DNA of 64,000 nucleotides from Heloderma charlesbogerti (taxonomy: Eukaryota; Chordata; Lepidosauria; Squamata; Helodermatidae), in NCBI GenBank assembly GCA_026122225.1, contig JANEZZ010001676.1:1984001-2048000 (forward strand), given 5' to 3'. Position numbers and translations under genes: made by a program. Below, in pieces: positions 1 through 10,620 of this stretch (position 1 is the stretch's first letter; the number at the start of each line of letters is the position of its first letter). Under the pieces are notes generated by a model that was given only the letters and a program-made list of their open reading frames with translations, was not told the DNA's origin and did not search any database.

Positions 1-147
1 AAGAGCGAGGGTGCCCACATTGGCAGGGTCCACATCCTACTGAACAAGTGAGGATCAGTTGTTTATGATTGCCTCACCTTGAGAACCCTGGTGGGAGAGA
101 AAGTGCCATGCTTAGAAGTAAATTTGTGTTGGCTCCCTGTCCTGGTT

Positions 148-332
148 GTATCTAGAGATGTGAAGGTGTAGGAAAGAAACTGGGGAAAAACAGGAAAATT
201 GGGGTGCGGGGGATCCCTCCCAATTTCCCAAAAATCCCTGAAAAAAAGGGTAGGGGGAAATGTGTTTCCCCCCCTGTTTCCCCCCTCTCCATTTTTTCTG
301 CTTTTTCCCCCCAGCCTTCATATCTCTAGGTG
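148..332. mobile_element. Foldback (MITE-like) element, imperfect palindrome
   Basis: The two ends are inverted copies of each other: TCTAGAGATGTGAAGG near 151 pairs with CCTTCATATCTCTAG ending near 329. The inner arms (GGGGAAAAACAGGAAAA on the left, TTTTTTCTGCTTTTTCCCC on the right) are also complementary. The centre is a short A/G-rich spacer. There is no coding capacity. This is the architecture of a non-autonomous DNA transposon or foldback element; the superfamily is not clear because the target duplication is ambiguous. Confidence 0.6.
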
Positions 333-1410
333 TATCCCAGTATAATACTGCTGGGGATGTGCAATAAAGAGATCTTTGGGGCTATGCAATAAAGAGATTT
401 TAGTTTTCTTTGTTGAAGAAAATAAAATAAGTTACTTGGTCTTTGGAGTACCTGAAAATGCTAACTTGTTTTTATTTTCAGAGCATGCGCTTCTGTAGTC
501 TCGACAGGGAGGACAGATTTCTTTTCTCAGTATAAAATGTGATGGAAGAAATAAAGATGGATCACTTTTGAGAGGAAGATTCCACCTAGGGCATTTCCTC
601 TTAAAATTCAGCCAACTTGCCCAACTGTGCTGCTTTTGTCGATTTCAGCCTCTGCAAAAGTGGCCAATACTTTATGAAAGTATTCCTGAGAAGAAATAAG
701 TTAGGGCCAAGGTAGATATGATATCAGGAGATCAGTGTGATCTGATCTCTCCCTCTCCCTCCCCCCCCCCACTGGTAAAAGCAGCATGGGGGGGATGCTG
801 GGAGGGAGAGGGTTTAACCCTCTCCATCATGCTCCCTTCACAATCTGAATTCCCCCACCCACCAAAGCTCTGCAGGGGAAAACACAAAGATAACCATATG
901 GTACCTATATGCTTTCTCCCATGGGTAAATAGCTTTGATGGAGGGCAATTTGGAATACCAAAAAGACAGGGCTGGTGTCAAAGATAGGCATAGGTGGGCA
1001 CCTGCCGAGGGCCCACACCCCAGCAGGGCCCCACAGAGAAGAGCCCCTTGGAGTTGTTTTTCTTCCTCTTCACCATTGCAACCTGCTTGTTCACCTGCCT
1101 CTCATTCTGGTCCAGAAAACGTTGGTAGTGAGAAGGAGGCGCAGCAGGAGATGCCACTGCCTACTTACTCATTGGTTCTCTGCCCATCAAGCAGGCAAGT
1201 GGCAGCATTGATGAGAAAGAGGCTAGTGGCAATGGAGATGGGTAGGTAGACTCATTGAGGGAGGGGGCCCAATGAGGGTGTCTTGCCCTTGGTGAAGGTG
1301 CAAGAGTTTTCCACCTGGAGCAATGGCCCAATCATGTTCTATCCTCCTCCCCACCCCAGCGGCTTCTTCTGCTTTTGGAGGAAATCTGGGAGATTCAATC
1401 ACAGTGGGCT
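333..1410. other. No gene seen; mostly unique DNA
   Basis: No coding exon is recognised. A 27-bp unit containing GCAATAAAGAGAT is repeated twice at about 360-400, and a run of ten C occurs at 761-770. Open frames here are short and lack recognisable domains. Confidence 0.5.
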
Positions 1411-1624
1411 GGCTTGCACGATCAAAAGAGCCTGCCATGAGTTGCTCAAGCCATAGGGAATTGTGTGCCGGCTGGCGTTTTGCATATTCAGCCCCAAACG
1501 GGGTTGTCGTTGCATCCAAACCCTGCCACCATAGGTTATGCAAGGGTTGAACAACACTTGCATAACCCATGGTCAATTGCAGGCTTAAACAATCCATGTG
1601 TTGGCTGTCTTGATTGTGCGAACC
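1411..1624. mobile_element. Foldback element with TIRs, about 214 bp
   Basis: The ends are inverted repeats (GGCTTGCACGATCAAAAGAG on the left; CTTGATTGTGCGAACC on the right). The centre is a near-perfect palindrome around 1550 (GGTTATGCAAG against CTTGCATAACC). No protein is encoded. Its end sequence resembles that of the larger foldback at 1881-2211, so the two may be one family of non-autonomous DNA transposon. Confidence 0.55.
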
Positions 1625-1880
1625 AGTTCCATCTCTTGTTGTCACATCTAGTTTGGTCCTATAGGCCTTGTGGTGCTATAAAGACAGAGTCTTACAGCTT
1701 TTTCAGTAAAGGGAGTTTGCTTACTTCCCAGGTCTTACTGATGTCCATTTCTGGAGTCAGGATGAATTTTTCCTTGGTTTAAATTGGCTACTTCCCCCAG
1801 GTGTATTTTTGATTTCCCCATTTCCATCTGACTTGGCACACTAGCTGGAGTGGAAGTCCTTTTTCCTCCCACTGGGCCAG

Positions 1881-2211
1881 TTCACATGACATGGCAGCCC
1901 ACAATGGATTAATTTACCCGCAGGTGTAAATCGTGGCAAGTCAGGCACCTGGCTGTCATGCTCTTGTTGTATTGTGCAAATCCAGGTGGCAGGGGTTATT
2001 TGAGGGTTAGACCACCCTCAACCATGGTTTGTTTTAGGTTTATTTGAGGGTTGGCTAACCCTTAAACAACCCCTGCCTGGATTCACATAGCATGACAACC
2101 CATATTAAGCCAGGCACCCTTGGGCAGCATGCAAAAATGGTGCCCATAGGTGTCTGGCACAACATGACAACCCCCATGGGTAAATTAACCCACCGTGGGC
2201 TGTCATGTCAA
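1881..2211. mobile_element. Long foldback element, arms about 150 bp
   Basis: Nearly the whole element is one imperfect palindrome. The left end TTCACATGACATGGCAGCCC pairs with the right end GGGCTGTCATGTCAA; farther in, GGCAGGGGTTATTTGAGGGT pairs with ACCCTTAAACAACCCCTGCC. The centre lies near 2035. It has no open frame of note. A transcript could form a very long hairpin. Family assignment is uncertain (non-autonomous DNA transposon is most likely). Confidence 0.65.
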
Positions 2212-2257
2212 CCATTTTACTGTCACTTTATAGTCTGGATTGCCTTAGGCATGGCTT

Positions 2258-2342
2258 GGAGGGTACCTAATGCAGTCAGCTTGTTGAAGCTAAGCAGGTC
2301 TGGCTGTGGTCAGTGCCTGGATGGGAGACTGCCTGGCACCCT
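2258..2342 (+). mobile_element. 5S rRNA-like SINE fragment
   Basis: The stretch GAAGCTAAGCAGGTCTGG followed by GTCAGTGCCTGGATGGGAGA matches the internal promoter region of vertebrate 5S rRNA (box A, intermediate element and box C order preserved), with substitutions and a diverged 5' part. It is too diverged to be a functional 5S gene. SINEs with 5S-derived heads are known in squamates and fishes. A second piece lies at 10172-10250. Confidence 0.6.
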
Positions 2343-3235
2343 TGTACTCCTCCTTAAGCTCCTTGCAGGAGAGTCCCTTGAGTGAATTATGTGGGCTCAT
2401 CCCTGGAGATCTTGCACAGGGGGATGGACTTAGTGATTTGGTCTCTTCCAACTTGAGCAGGAGACCGACAGTAGTTTTGAAAACAGCTGAAAGTAGTTTG
2501 AGGCTTTGCTTCCCATGTTATCTACTCACTCACTCACTCACTGTCCCTCTGTCTCCTGCAGTCTAATAGGTTTTGCTGCTTATTGTGACAGTGTAAAAAC
2601 CTACAATGCCTGTTTACCATAGGCAAAAAATAGGATGATTGTATTCTCCACAAACAGCTGTGGAGACTGCATTCCGTGTGGTTTTAAGAGCCTTTTCCTA
2701 CTCACCTTGCTGTTTTTTGAAGAGATGTGGAGATCTCACGGTGATATATGGAAGGACTGTGGCCTTAAGGGGGTGGGGATGACAGGGGACAATGACAGGG
2801 GAGTCATTTGCTTGTTTTTAATTGCAGACTATTCCCTCTGAAGGTTGGTTCTGGGTTTTTTTTCTCTTTTTGCTTGGGCTGCGTGTCCTACTCAAGGGAG
2901 GGGTGAATTGCTGGGTATCAGGCAGACACTTGCATGCCTCTCCCACCCACCCCCACCACCACCACCCCCGCAGTCAGTCTTTACCATGGTTGCCTTTTTA
3001 AGCTGTTTGAAAGGACAGCCATTATCAGCACAGGATGTGGCTGCTCTTTGCTGTGCAGAGATATCACACATTTGCCTTCTTGAACTTTGCTGTAAAGAGC
3101 AGGCCACAGTTTGGGGAAGAAGAAGAGGGGAGCAGAGAGGCACACGAAGCAACCCAAACAAAGGCCCTCTGCTTTGTGAATCTCCGCCACAAGTCAGTTC
3201 CCTTACTTGTAAACCAGTTCGCTTGTACATCAACG
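2343..3235. other. No gene seen
   Basis: The interval holds a short ACTC microsatellite (about 2522-2542) and a CCA/C-rich patch at 2945-2972. Open frames on both strands exist across 2845-3330 but they overlap, are proline/glycine-rich through simple sequence, and show no domain. Confidence 0.45.
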
Positions 3236-3300
3236 TGAAATTCCTGCCACCTTTTGATTCTGCCGTTGATGAGTTCTGTGAAACTCCAAAGCTTGCATAC
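3236..3300 (+). mobile_element. Degraded Penelope-like fragment with hammerhead-like core
   Basis: TTGATGAGTTCTGTGAAAC followed by TCCAAAGCTTGC (3266-3296) is a decayed version of the motif seen more intact at 28801-28840. The stem II halves are GAGTTC (3271-3276) and AAACTC (3281-3286), followed by CAAA where a hammerhead would have GAAA. Two bases of the CTGATGA box appear lost. Hammerhead motifs are known from Penelope-like retroelements; assignment here rests on similarity to the other copies in this window. Confidence 0.35.
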
Positions 3301-3510
3301 CCCTGTATCCTACAAACGTTGCTCACCTAAGAGATAATCAGTTTTACCTGCTTAATATCCACTGTGGATATTTTAAGTTCATCTGGGCCGGAATGTGTGG
3401 AGGTGCCCAGCTTGAACTGCAGATTCCCCCCGACTGCTAATTACAGATTAGCAGGTTAAATGATCCATGAGTTCTGTTAGTGTTTTTCTCTATCCACTAT
3501 GCCATTGCGC

Positions 3511-3648
3511 AGCCTTGCCTAACTTGGTGCCCCCCAGATGTTTTGGACTACAACTCCCAGCATTCCTGACCATTGGCCATGCTGGCTGGGGCTGATGGGA
3601 GTTGAAGTCCAAAACCTCTGGGGGGGGCACCAGGCTGGGGAAGCCAGC
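3511..3648. mobile_element. Palindromic MITE (GCCTTCCCCAACC family)
   Basis: The left arm contains GGTGCCCCCCAGATGTTTTG and GACTACAACTCCCAGC. The right arm is its reverse complement (GGGAGTTGAAGTCCAAAAC, then GGGGCACCAGGCTGGGGAAG). This is one of about nineteen copies or half-copies of the same foldback family in the window. It has no coding capacity. Confidence 0.75.
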
Positions 3649-5879
3649 CATGGTTCTTTTTAAAAATAAATCCCTTCCATTAGGATTCAGGTGTTTTGCC
3701 TTGAAATACAAGAGTATGCTGTCTCTTGCCTTCTTATCTGGCCAACAGTTTTCATGCACAAGAAGCTTTAATGCTCAGTGCCTTGGGGGTACAAAGAAAA
3801 CTTCAAAAAGGAAACAGACTTATCTGTAAGTTGAGGCTGTTGAGGTGACCCTTAACCCCACCTTCCCACCCCAAGCTGATGTTGCTGGAGCCGCCGCGTG
3901 ACCTTTTGGTGACTCTTGTGAAAACCAAATGCATGGTTACTTCCTCTAATATAGTTTCATGTTTTGTTTTTAAAAGTTGGGTGAATGTCAAATGTGTGAG
4001 GGAGAGTACTATTTTGTACAGTGGGACATGAACAGGGCAGGAAGCAATCCAAATAATGGCAGATATCCCCAAGAGCTTGATCCTGTACTGTGCATTAGAA
4101 GCAGTGTCAGTTTCCCCAAAGGCAGCTAGCTGGAAATTGATTTGCGACAGGTTAGGACACTTGGAACCTGCTTCTGCTTCCTCCCTCTCTCTCAAAATAG
4201 TTAACTCTGGCCCTGCTGTTCCTGTCTGTCTTTTGTGTTCAGAACAGGAGGGTGAAAGAGAGAGAGAGTCTTGTTCATCCAGCAAAGGAAAAAGTTCCCT
4301 TCTTGGGCTCTCTTTCCCCACCACCTTTTTAAAGGGAGAAATGAAGCAGCTTATGCATGCATGTGTGTGTGTGCTGGTGGGGAGTCATTAATTATTTTTC
4401 CCTGGACCAACAGCTGTTGTATATGGAAAACAGGAGCTGAGAGGAAGGAAACCTGGTGGAGGAATAGGAGGAAAGGGAAGAGGTTTTTCACGTTGTTTGC
4501 TCGTTTTGTGGTCCTTCCTTGTCCTTCCAATTGTTGTCATACATGCGCGCGCACACACACACCCTGGATTGTTTCCCATGCCCTGGAAGATCAGAAGTGA
4601 AAACTCTTGCAGATCCATCCACTGTCCAACCCCTCCTTGCCTTATGCCTCTTCTGTCATTTTTTCCTTCCCCTTTCTCTCTTAAAGATGCAAATTCTTTT
4701 TCTATTTTGCGTTTTTTTTTTTTAAGCTTCAATGAAAATTAAGAAGATGAATGCTAAAAGACCGGGGGAAACCTCCCCGGCATTAAAGCGCTGGAGACTT
4801 CAGCCTGCAAAGAACAGATGCTTGATGATTTCCTACCCTCTCTCTTTCATTAGGAGAGACAAATTTGCTGTCAGCTCGCCAGATTTCCAATTTACCGATA
4901 ATGATTCTTGCATGAAAATTGATGGGGGGGGGATGCACATTCTGACGCTACTTTATTCTCTCGTCTCTCCCCGCCTTGCCTTGAGTTAGTAGCTGGACAG
5001 AGCCTTTGCAAAGCATGCTTATACCTCTTTCTGGGTTGCCGTCTCCCCCCCCCCCACAGTTTTGCCTTTCTGAGTCACTGGTAGGATGCAGAGAAGAGAA
5101 AGATAAGGAACCCCAAAGCCACCCAACCCCCCAGAAGCAGCGGCACCTGCTACCTTTTGGGACCAGCAGTTTCCCCCCTTTTGATGGCTCGCTTAGGACC
5201 TTGTTATCTTGTCAGAGATCTCTTCCTCTAACCCTCTGCTGCTGCTGCTCTCCTGAGCACTAGTCTCCCCATCACCACCCCCGCCCCGCTCGCCCTCAGC
5301 CGCCACCCTTTCTCCACCCCCTTTTCCCTTTTGTAAACCAGTAGCTAAGGGGAATGACAAAACAAAGCCCTATTCCTGCTTGACAACCAGAGAGAGAGAG
5401 AGAGCGCCCGTCAATCCCACTCCCCGTGCTTTTTGCCTTCTTTCCTTCTAACAACACTCCCTCCCTCTTTTTTTCTTTCTAATTTGATGCTGAACATGAA
5501 GCCTTGTTGAAAACAAACCCATTGACTCCCCCCCCCCCTTGACATTCAAGTGACTGAATGGAGAAAAGAGCTACTAACATGTCTGGGGGCTGATTCCTTT
5601 TCCCTCCCCCTTTCTCCCCCCTGCTCTCTCCAAATGAGTAATCCCTAAAGGAGATTCTCAATTAAAAAAAATAGTGTGTGAGTGAGTGAGAGGAATACAG
5701 AAAAAAAACAAGCCACGATCTTCTTTCTCTGCCTTCTCTTGCTTGCTCTTTAGTTTCTCTTTCTCTGTCTATGTTGTGTGTGTTTCTCTCTATTTGCATC
5801 GCTCTGGACTAAAAAAAAAGAAAGGCAAGCAAGGGAGGGGAGGAGGAAAGGAAAGGGAAAAAAAGACCAGAAGACATGC
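3649..5879. other. Unique, pyrimidine-rich DNA
   Basis: No exon is recognised. The stretch has many C/T-rich tracts, including runs of eleven C at 5045-5055 and 5528-5538, a GA repeat near 5390-5404, and a CA patch at 4550-4562. The last 500 bases, rich in TC and GA tracts, lead into the candidate exon at 5880-6173 and could be its promoter or 5' leader; this is inference. Confidence 0.4.
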
Positions 5880-6173
5880 GGAGCATGATGTTAGCTATTT
5901 GAAGAAGTGCAGTTGAGCTGTTGGTCGGCTAATGTGAAATTGACAAAAGAGCCTTTTTTGTATTTACGTTCACATTTTTTTCCTTATTCAGATCCAGCTT
6001 GTTTTATTTTATTTTTGTTTTCAAAATAAAACCTTGGTGTGGTTTATTATTATTTTTTATTCTCCAGTCCTTTTTGCCATACTTGGGTTTTCTTTTCTTT
6101 TTTTCTTCTGGATGCCTTGGATCTGTGATATAAACCATGTTTGGACTGAAACCGCCTCTCTATTACTTACCAG
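5880..6173 (+). other. Candidate first coding exon (5'UTR plus 12 codons)
   Basis: An ATG at 6137 sits in good context (A at -3), with an in-frame TAA only two codons upstream, so it would be a true start. It opens twelve codons reading MFGLKPPLYYLP and ends at CAG|GTAAGG, a consensus splice donor, with the exon boundary after 6173. The upstream 250 bases are free of recognised repeats. The 5' limit of 5880 is arbitrary. The peptide is not recognised and no partner exon is visible in the window. A chance ATG plus donor is the main alternative. Confidence 0.3.
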
Positions 6174-6193
6174 GTAAGGCAACTCTTGATGAT

Positions 6194-6245
6194 CTTCCTT
6201 CCTTCCTTCCTTCCTTCCTTCCTTCCTTCCTTCCTTCCTTCCTTT
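6194..6245. repeat. (TTCC)n microsatellite
   Basis: About thirteen perfect TTCC units begin 20 bases downstream of the candidate splice donor at 6173. The opposite strand reads as GGAA repeats. Confidence 0.95.
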
Positions 6246-7352
6246 TTCTGTTTTAAGTTTACAGCAGCATAATAACCATGAAAGAAATGAGTCTTTAACA
6301 GGCCAGGATGGTCCATCCAAAGAAACTTTTAGTTATACCAGTTTGCATCTTACTGCTCTATTCACCAGAAGAAGTGCAGTCTGGATTTTGATCTGGAGCA
6401 GTTTGCCGTTGGGTCAAACCACCACATTTAGAACTGGACACAAGTTGGCAGCTTTTGGCAGCGGGTACAAACGGAGGTACCTGCCTGTGTGCTATCTTTT
6501 AACGCCATATGTACACAGTTGGTTAATGTGGATTCAGTGAAATTGCTTAGAGTTTCCTCTCCATCACCAGAATTACCCTGGCACAAACATAGAGGTGCAG
6601 AAATGTGTGAGCCCCGTTTCTGTTGATGGAACGATTGTCAACTAAACTGGAGGTAAAGCTGCAGCTGATGGAATTGGAGAGAGAGAATTTTGTATATCAC
6701 TTTTGTACACCTGAAAAAACATTGGTGTGTGTAATAATCATCAGGGGGAATTTGCCTGGAGTTAATGGGATCACACTGGAGTAATTCCAGGGTGAGCCTT
6801 AGAGGCTGATGGGATTAGAACAGGAGGTAAATCCAGTGCACGTTCAAGGACCATGTCCCCCCCTCCAGTGAGCATTCCCCTCCTTCCCACTTCACCCCCC
6901 CATGACCCCTTCTTCTCCTCTTGAAAGGCATGTGCAACTTGAGCGCCTTTGGGCTTCACCCGGCCCTTGGGATGTATAGCGTATCTCTCACTCCTTTTGT
7001 CCACCCTGCTTGGCTTCCTAAGTGGTGACTCTTGTTTTATTCAGCAGTGAGCCGCAAAAGCACTTAAGTAATCTAAGGTGAATTAAGAAGCGTGGTGTGA
7101 AGTTACTTTCGAGTTGGTGCCTAATATTGTTTCACGGATGAGTGAGCTCTGATCATGTAGCAGACAGACCCAAAGTGGCGACTGTGAGTCTCTCTGCCTC
7201 TCCCCCCATCCTCTGGGTTTTTCTGTTTGCTTTTATTGCGCGCTCTCTCTCTCTCTCCTTCCCATCCTCTTAATCCCTATAGTTTGGAGAGCAAAGGGTT
7301 GCCCGTGGAAGGCAGGTGCACCATTGGAACTGTCCCCTTCTGGGCCCACAAG

Positions 7353-7354
<2 letters not shown>
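6246..7354. other. No gene seen
   Basis: Unique sequence. Short open frames only; C-rich patch near 6855-6900. A TC tract occurs at 7242-7257. Confidence 0.4.

Positions 7355-7399
<45 letters not shown>
7355..7399. repeat. (GT)n microsatellite
   Basis: An uninterrupted run of about 22 GT units. It creates spurious Val/Cys and Thr/His repeat open frames on both strands. Confidence 0.97.
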
Positions 7400-7400
<1 letters not shown>

Positions 7401-8729
7401 CATTGGTTAGCAGTAGCATGTGGAAGTTGGTAGTGTCTTTCCCCTGGTCCACAGTGGGCCAACAGCTTGTTTCTCAACTACTACACTTGATGCAAATTAG
7501 TGGGTTTTTTTCCAAGGCAGCTGTGGAGGAGAGAAACAGAGAACTTTCTCCCGCTTCCCTGCTCTACCTGGCTACTGAAATGGTCCTCCAGGGAAATGCT
7601 GAAGTGCCCAGGGTACCACCACACCTTTCTTCAGTGGCTGGCCCTGTAACAACTCCTTTCTCCCCTGCCTGTGGTTTTGCTTGTGGGGGTAGCGGGGGGA
7701 GAGTGGAAGGATCCACTCTCCCCACTCCCCTTCCTGAGGTACCTCTATCATCTTGACACCAGCGGGGCTTTGCTAAACCCTGGCCGATTGTGAAGGCTCA
7801 GCTTCAGGAAATGGGTTTTCCGTGTGGCAGTTAGTTACAGGAATAACTTTTTTTCCCCTTGTAAAGTGTGTCTTTAAACTGATGTGAAGTTTCCTATCCT
7901 ATGACAAGGGAAGCAAAGGCTCTTCACAAAACCAGTTTTAAAAGCTACAGCGCTTTGCAAGTCTGCTGGTCTGTGCAAGCTTGTTCACGCCAGGGGTTGC
8001 CAACTGAGTCGGTTAGATTGTTTTGTTTTGAATTTTAAAGTCAGTTTGGTTCAAGCTCAGATTAAAAATCCGGTTAATACAAAATTCCTCACCTGTACTG
8101 AGAAGCTTAAGCCAGGAAAGTTCCCCATCCTTTGGGAGAGGAAATCTCATCAGCCGTGCCTGTGACAAGGTGGGAGTGCAGGTGAACAGATCTGTGTCGA
8201 TTTCCTCGTTGACCTCACTTCCCTGCAAGCTGATATGGTACCAACATGCTCGGCATGTGTTGCCTTGTGCAGTCACTGACTTGTGCAGTCAGATGCCAAA
8301 TGGAATTGGTTTGTCTGAAATGGTTGACGCGTGGTGAACACCAGCTTAGCAAGCCTGGATTGGTGCTGGTTTTGAAGCCCCGTGTGCCTTCCACTGAATG
8401 GGTTTTGCCCAATTCCCAGTGCAGGTGCTCCAAACCGTTGTGTAAATGAAAATATTTTTAGTTGTTTCCTCAATTTTTGCAGGGTCAGAGTCTGGCGGCA
8501 CTCTCTTGGGAGAGGGTTCCCCAGCTATGGCTCCACAACCAGGAAGACTTAGTTCTTCCTTGCCCTTATAGATAGTATCATACGGGCAGATAGAAGCTGG
8601 AGCAGTGCTGTTCTTGTCGATCTTTAATTCCATTTCCTTTCTCAAATTTTGAAATGCATTAGCCCTTCAAGGAGTTGTAGTCTTCTGGAGTTTTGCTCCA
8701 TTTAATCCAAACAAGGTTATAATGTGGGA

Positions 8730-8732
<3 letters not shown>
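7400..8732. other. No gene seen
   Basis: Unique sequence with no recognised repeat or exon apart from a short stretch around 8665-8700 (GGAGTTGTAGTCTTCTGGAG) that weakly resembles an arm of the palindromic MITE family. Confidence 0.4.
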
Positions 8733-8767
<35 letters not shown>

Positions 8768-8772
8768 TACAC
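8733..8772. repeat. Compound (AT)n(AC)n microsatellite
   Basis: About twelve AT units run directly into AC units. Confidence 0.93.
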
Positions 8773-8878
8773 ATTTTAGTCAACAGATAAAGTTGCATGG
8801 CTACTATGGACAAGAACCCCCTGATTTATCTAGATCCACTTGACTGAAATGGCTTCCATCAGCAATTTCTTTTAGGTC

Positions 8879-9017
8879 AGGGGTGGGCAAGTTGTGTCAC
8901 TTCCAGATGTTCATGGAGGCAGCTCCCATCATCCCTCACAACTGGCTATGCTGGCTAGGGCTGATGGGTGTTGCAGTCCAAGAACATCTGGAGGGTTACA
9001 AGTTGCAACACCCGTTT
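8879..9017. mobile_element. Palindromic MITE, GGGGTGGGCAA-ended subfamily
   Basis: The arms are GGGTGGGCAAGTTGTG with CCAGATGTTCATGG on the left, and CCAAGAACATCTGGAGGG with TTGCAACACCCG on the right. The core (CTCCCATCATCCCTCACAAC, CTGGCTAGGGCTGATGGG) is shared with the GCCTTCCCCAACC family, but the terminal bases differ. Copies at 26709 and 30837 have the same type of ends. Confidence 0.65.
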
Positions 9018-9830
9018 TAGGCCCTGTCTGCAGTCTGCATTATTTGGGGGTGGAGTGGAATAATTTAAGCATAAATCTAGCAAAGCCAAGAGAACATGAT
9101 TGTGTTTTTTAAATGTTTGTAACTGAGTTATGAGATGTAGAATTAAGCTGATTGCTTGCCTAAAGAAATTTTAAAGTTGAATTGCAAGTACAACTTCATC
9201 GCCACAAAACAGCGTGCGCTTCGAAAAATTAACATTACAGGCTCGTAAGGGGAAGTTGCATTGAGGATGAAGTTTGCTAATGTTTGTGGGTTAAATGTTG
9301 TACAGCTGGGCATTGTGGGTTTAGGCAGGTGACCAAGTGGGAAAGGCACTTGAATATGTTGCTGAAGATTGTGTGTTTTGAGTGGAGCCACAAGGGGTGT
9401 TGCATTAGGGAATGTAAGAGATGTTGCAGCGAGATGCTAATCGCTGGTCTCTTACCTTAGGCCACTGTTGCAAATAAGCCTACAATGTTTCTAGCCCATT
9501 GCTCATGTTTGCATACCTACCTGTCATTTGTGGCACAGTGATGGCCTAGGAGAGGGAGACCTAGCCTGTCTCTGCCTGGCCACTTGGAAGCAGTTCTTGC
9601 TTGCTACAAGCAAGTGGCTGTTTATGCCCCTGTTATCAACTGGTGTCGGCGCCTTCTAGGCAAGATCAGGTTGGAAGACCTGCCACCCAGCTCACTGACA
9701 AAAGAAGAAGCCCTTCCTGTTTGCCACGCCTTTGGATAGGGCCACCTAAACCAACCTGAGAGTTGTTGCAGGAGGAGGAGAAGGGGTGGAATTAAAGGTG
9801 GTAGCTAACTCCCAGTGTGTCTGCGTACTG
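9018..9830. other. No gene seen
   Basis: Unique sequence. No repeat, RNA gene or exon is recognised. Confidence 0.4.
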
Positions 9831-10134
9831 CAGGAGTGTTGAACTTCAGGCTAGTGGGCCTAATCTGGCCTGGCTAGGGTCCCTATCTGGCCCCCTTCTC
9901 CTGGTTCCACCCTCCTTCCCCCCTGACCACCAATCATTCGGTGGTTTCCTGATTTTTGCGCATTCTGCCCCCCCCCCCTTCTGAAAAGTTGGAATGCCTC
10001 TCTTCAGGCTCGGTTACTGGCAGAAAGAGCTTTAAGCTACAATGTGCTGGTATTTGTGCCCTCACCTGCCCGCCTCTGAGAGCTTCTCCGAAATGGAATT
10101 TGGCCCTTGGGCTGAAAAAGGTTCAACACCCCTG
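9831..10134 (+). mobile_element. hAT-like MITE, copy 1
   Basis: Inverted ends CAGGAGTGTTGAACTTCAGG and GGTTCAACACCCCTG delimit a 304-bp element. The interior (CCACCAATCATTCGGTGG, GCAGAAAGAGCTTTAAGCTA, AATGGAATTTGGCCCTTGGG) is shared with copies at 14820, 27191 and 50789. CAGGGG-type termini fit the hAT superfamily, and the 27191 copy has an 8-bp target duplication. This copy shows no intact duplication. It encodes no transposase, so it would need one in trans. Confidence 0.7.
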
Positions 10135-10171
10135 CCATGCGCTTTCCTACAGAATGTAGCACACACCCCTA

Positions 10172-10250
10172 TGAAACACCTGATCCCGTCTGACCCTACA
10201 CGTTAAGCCGAGTCGGGTCTAGTTAGTGCTTGGATGGGAGAACCTTGCTG
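10172..10250 (+). mobile_element. 5S rRNA-like sequence (SINE or 5S pseudogene)
   Basis: CCTGATCCCGTCTGACC followed by TTAAGCCGAGTCGGGTCTAG and TTAGTGCTTGGATGGGAGA corresponds base by base to the interior of vertebrate 5S rRNA, with scattered substitutions. The 3' end departs from 5S after the GGGAGA. No flanking 5S spacer or T-run terminator is seen. It begins 38 bases after the hAT-like MITE. Confidence 0.65.
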
Positions 10251-10620
10251 CAGTTGGGTTGTAAGGAAAGAGGGCTTGGAAGGACTGCTACATTTACCCA
10301 ATTTCTCCATTCCTGGGATAAGCGGTGGGCTAGATAGGAAATCAAAGATGCATCCCCTCCTGTAAATAACTGAAGGGTTTTCCAGAGTTGTGGAGGATTC
10401 TGGGACTGGGAGACAGTTACAGTGATGGCAGGAATGCTCTGTTCTGGTTCTGCCCAGAGCTTACCAGAGAGCTAAAGGCAATAAAACAGGTGGGAGGATG
10501 CAAGTCTCATCGTCACTATGACGGAAGTAAAAGCACATTATGGGGCCTACTTTGTAGGTGATGGCAGCAAATTAGCTTTACTTCTCTGTCACTGTTGCAT
10601 CTGCAGGTAGCTGTCCAGAA

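Noticed and set aside
2845..3330. 161- and 144-codon open frames on opposite strands
   Set aside because: Both cross a CCA/C-rich simple stretch, overlap each other and have no domain or splice context.
7316..7756. 146-codon open frame with Val/Cys repeat
   Set aside because: It is produced by reading through the GT microsatellite; matching spurious frames exist on the other strand.
10172..10250. Functional 5S rRNA gene
   Set aside because: Several substitutions, missing 3' end and no T-run terminator.
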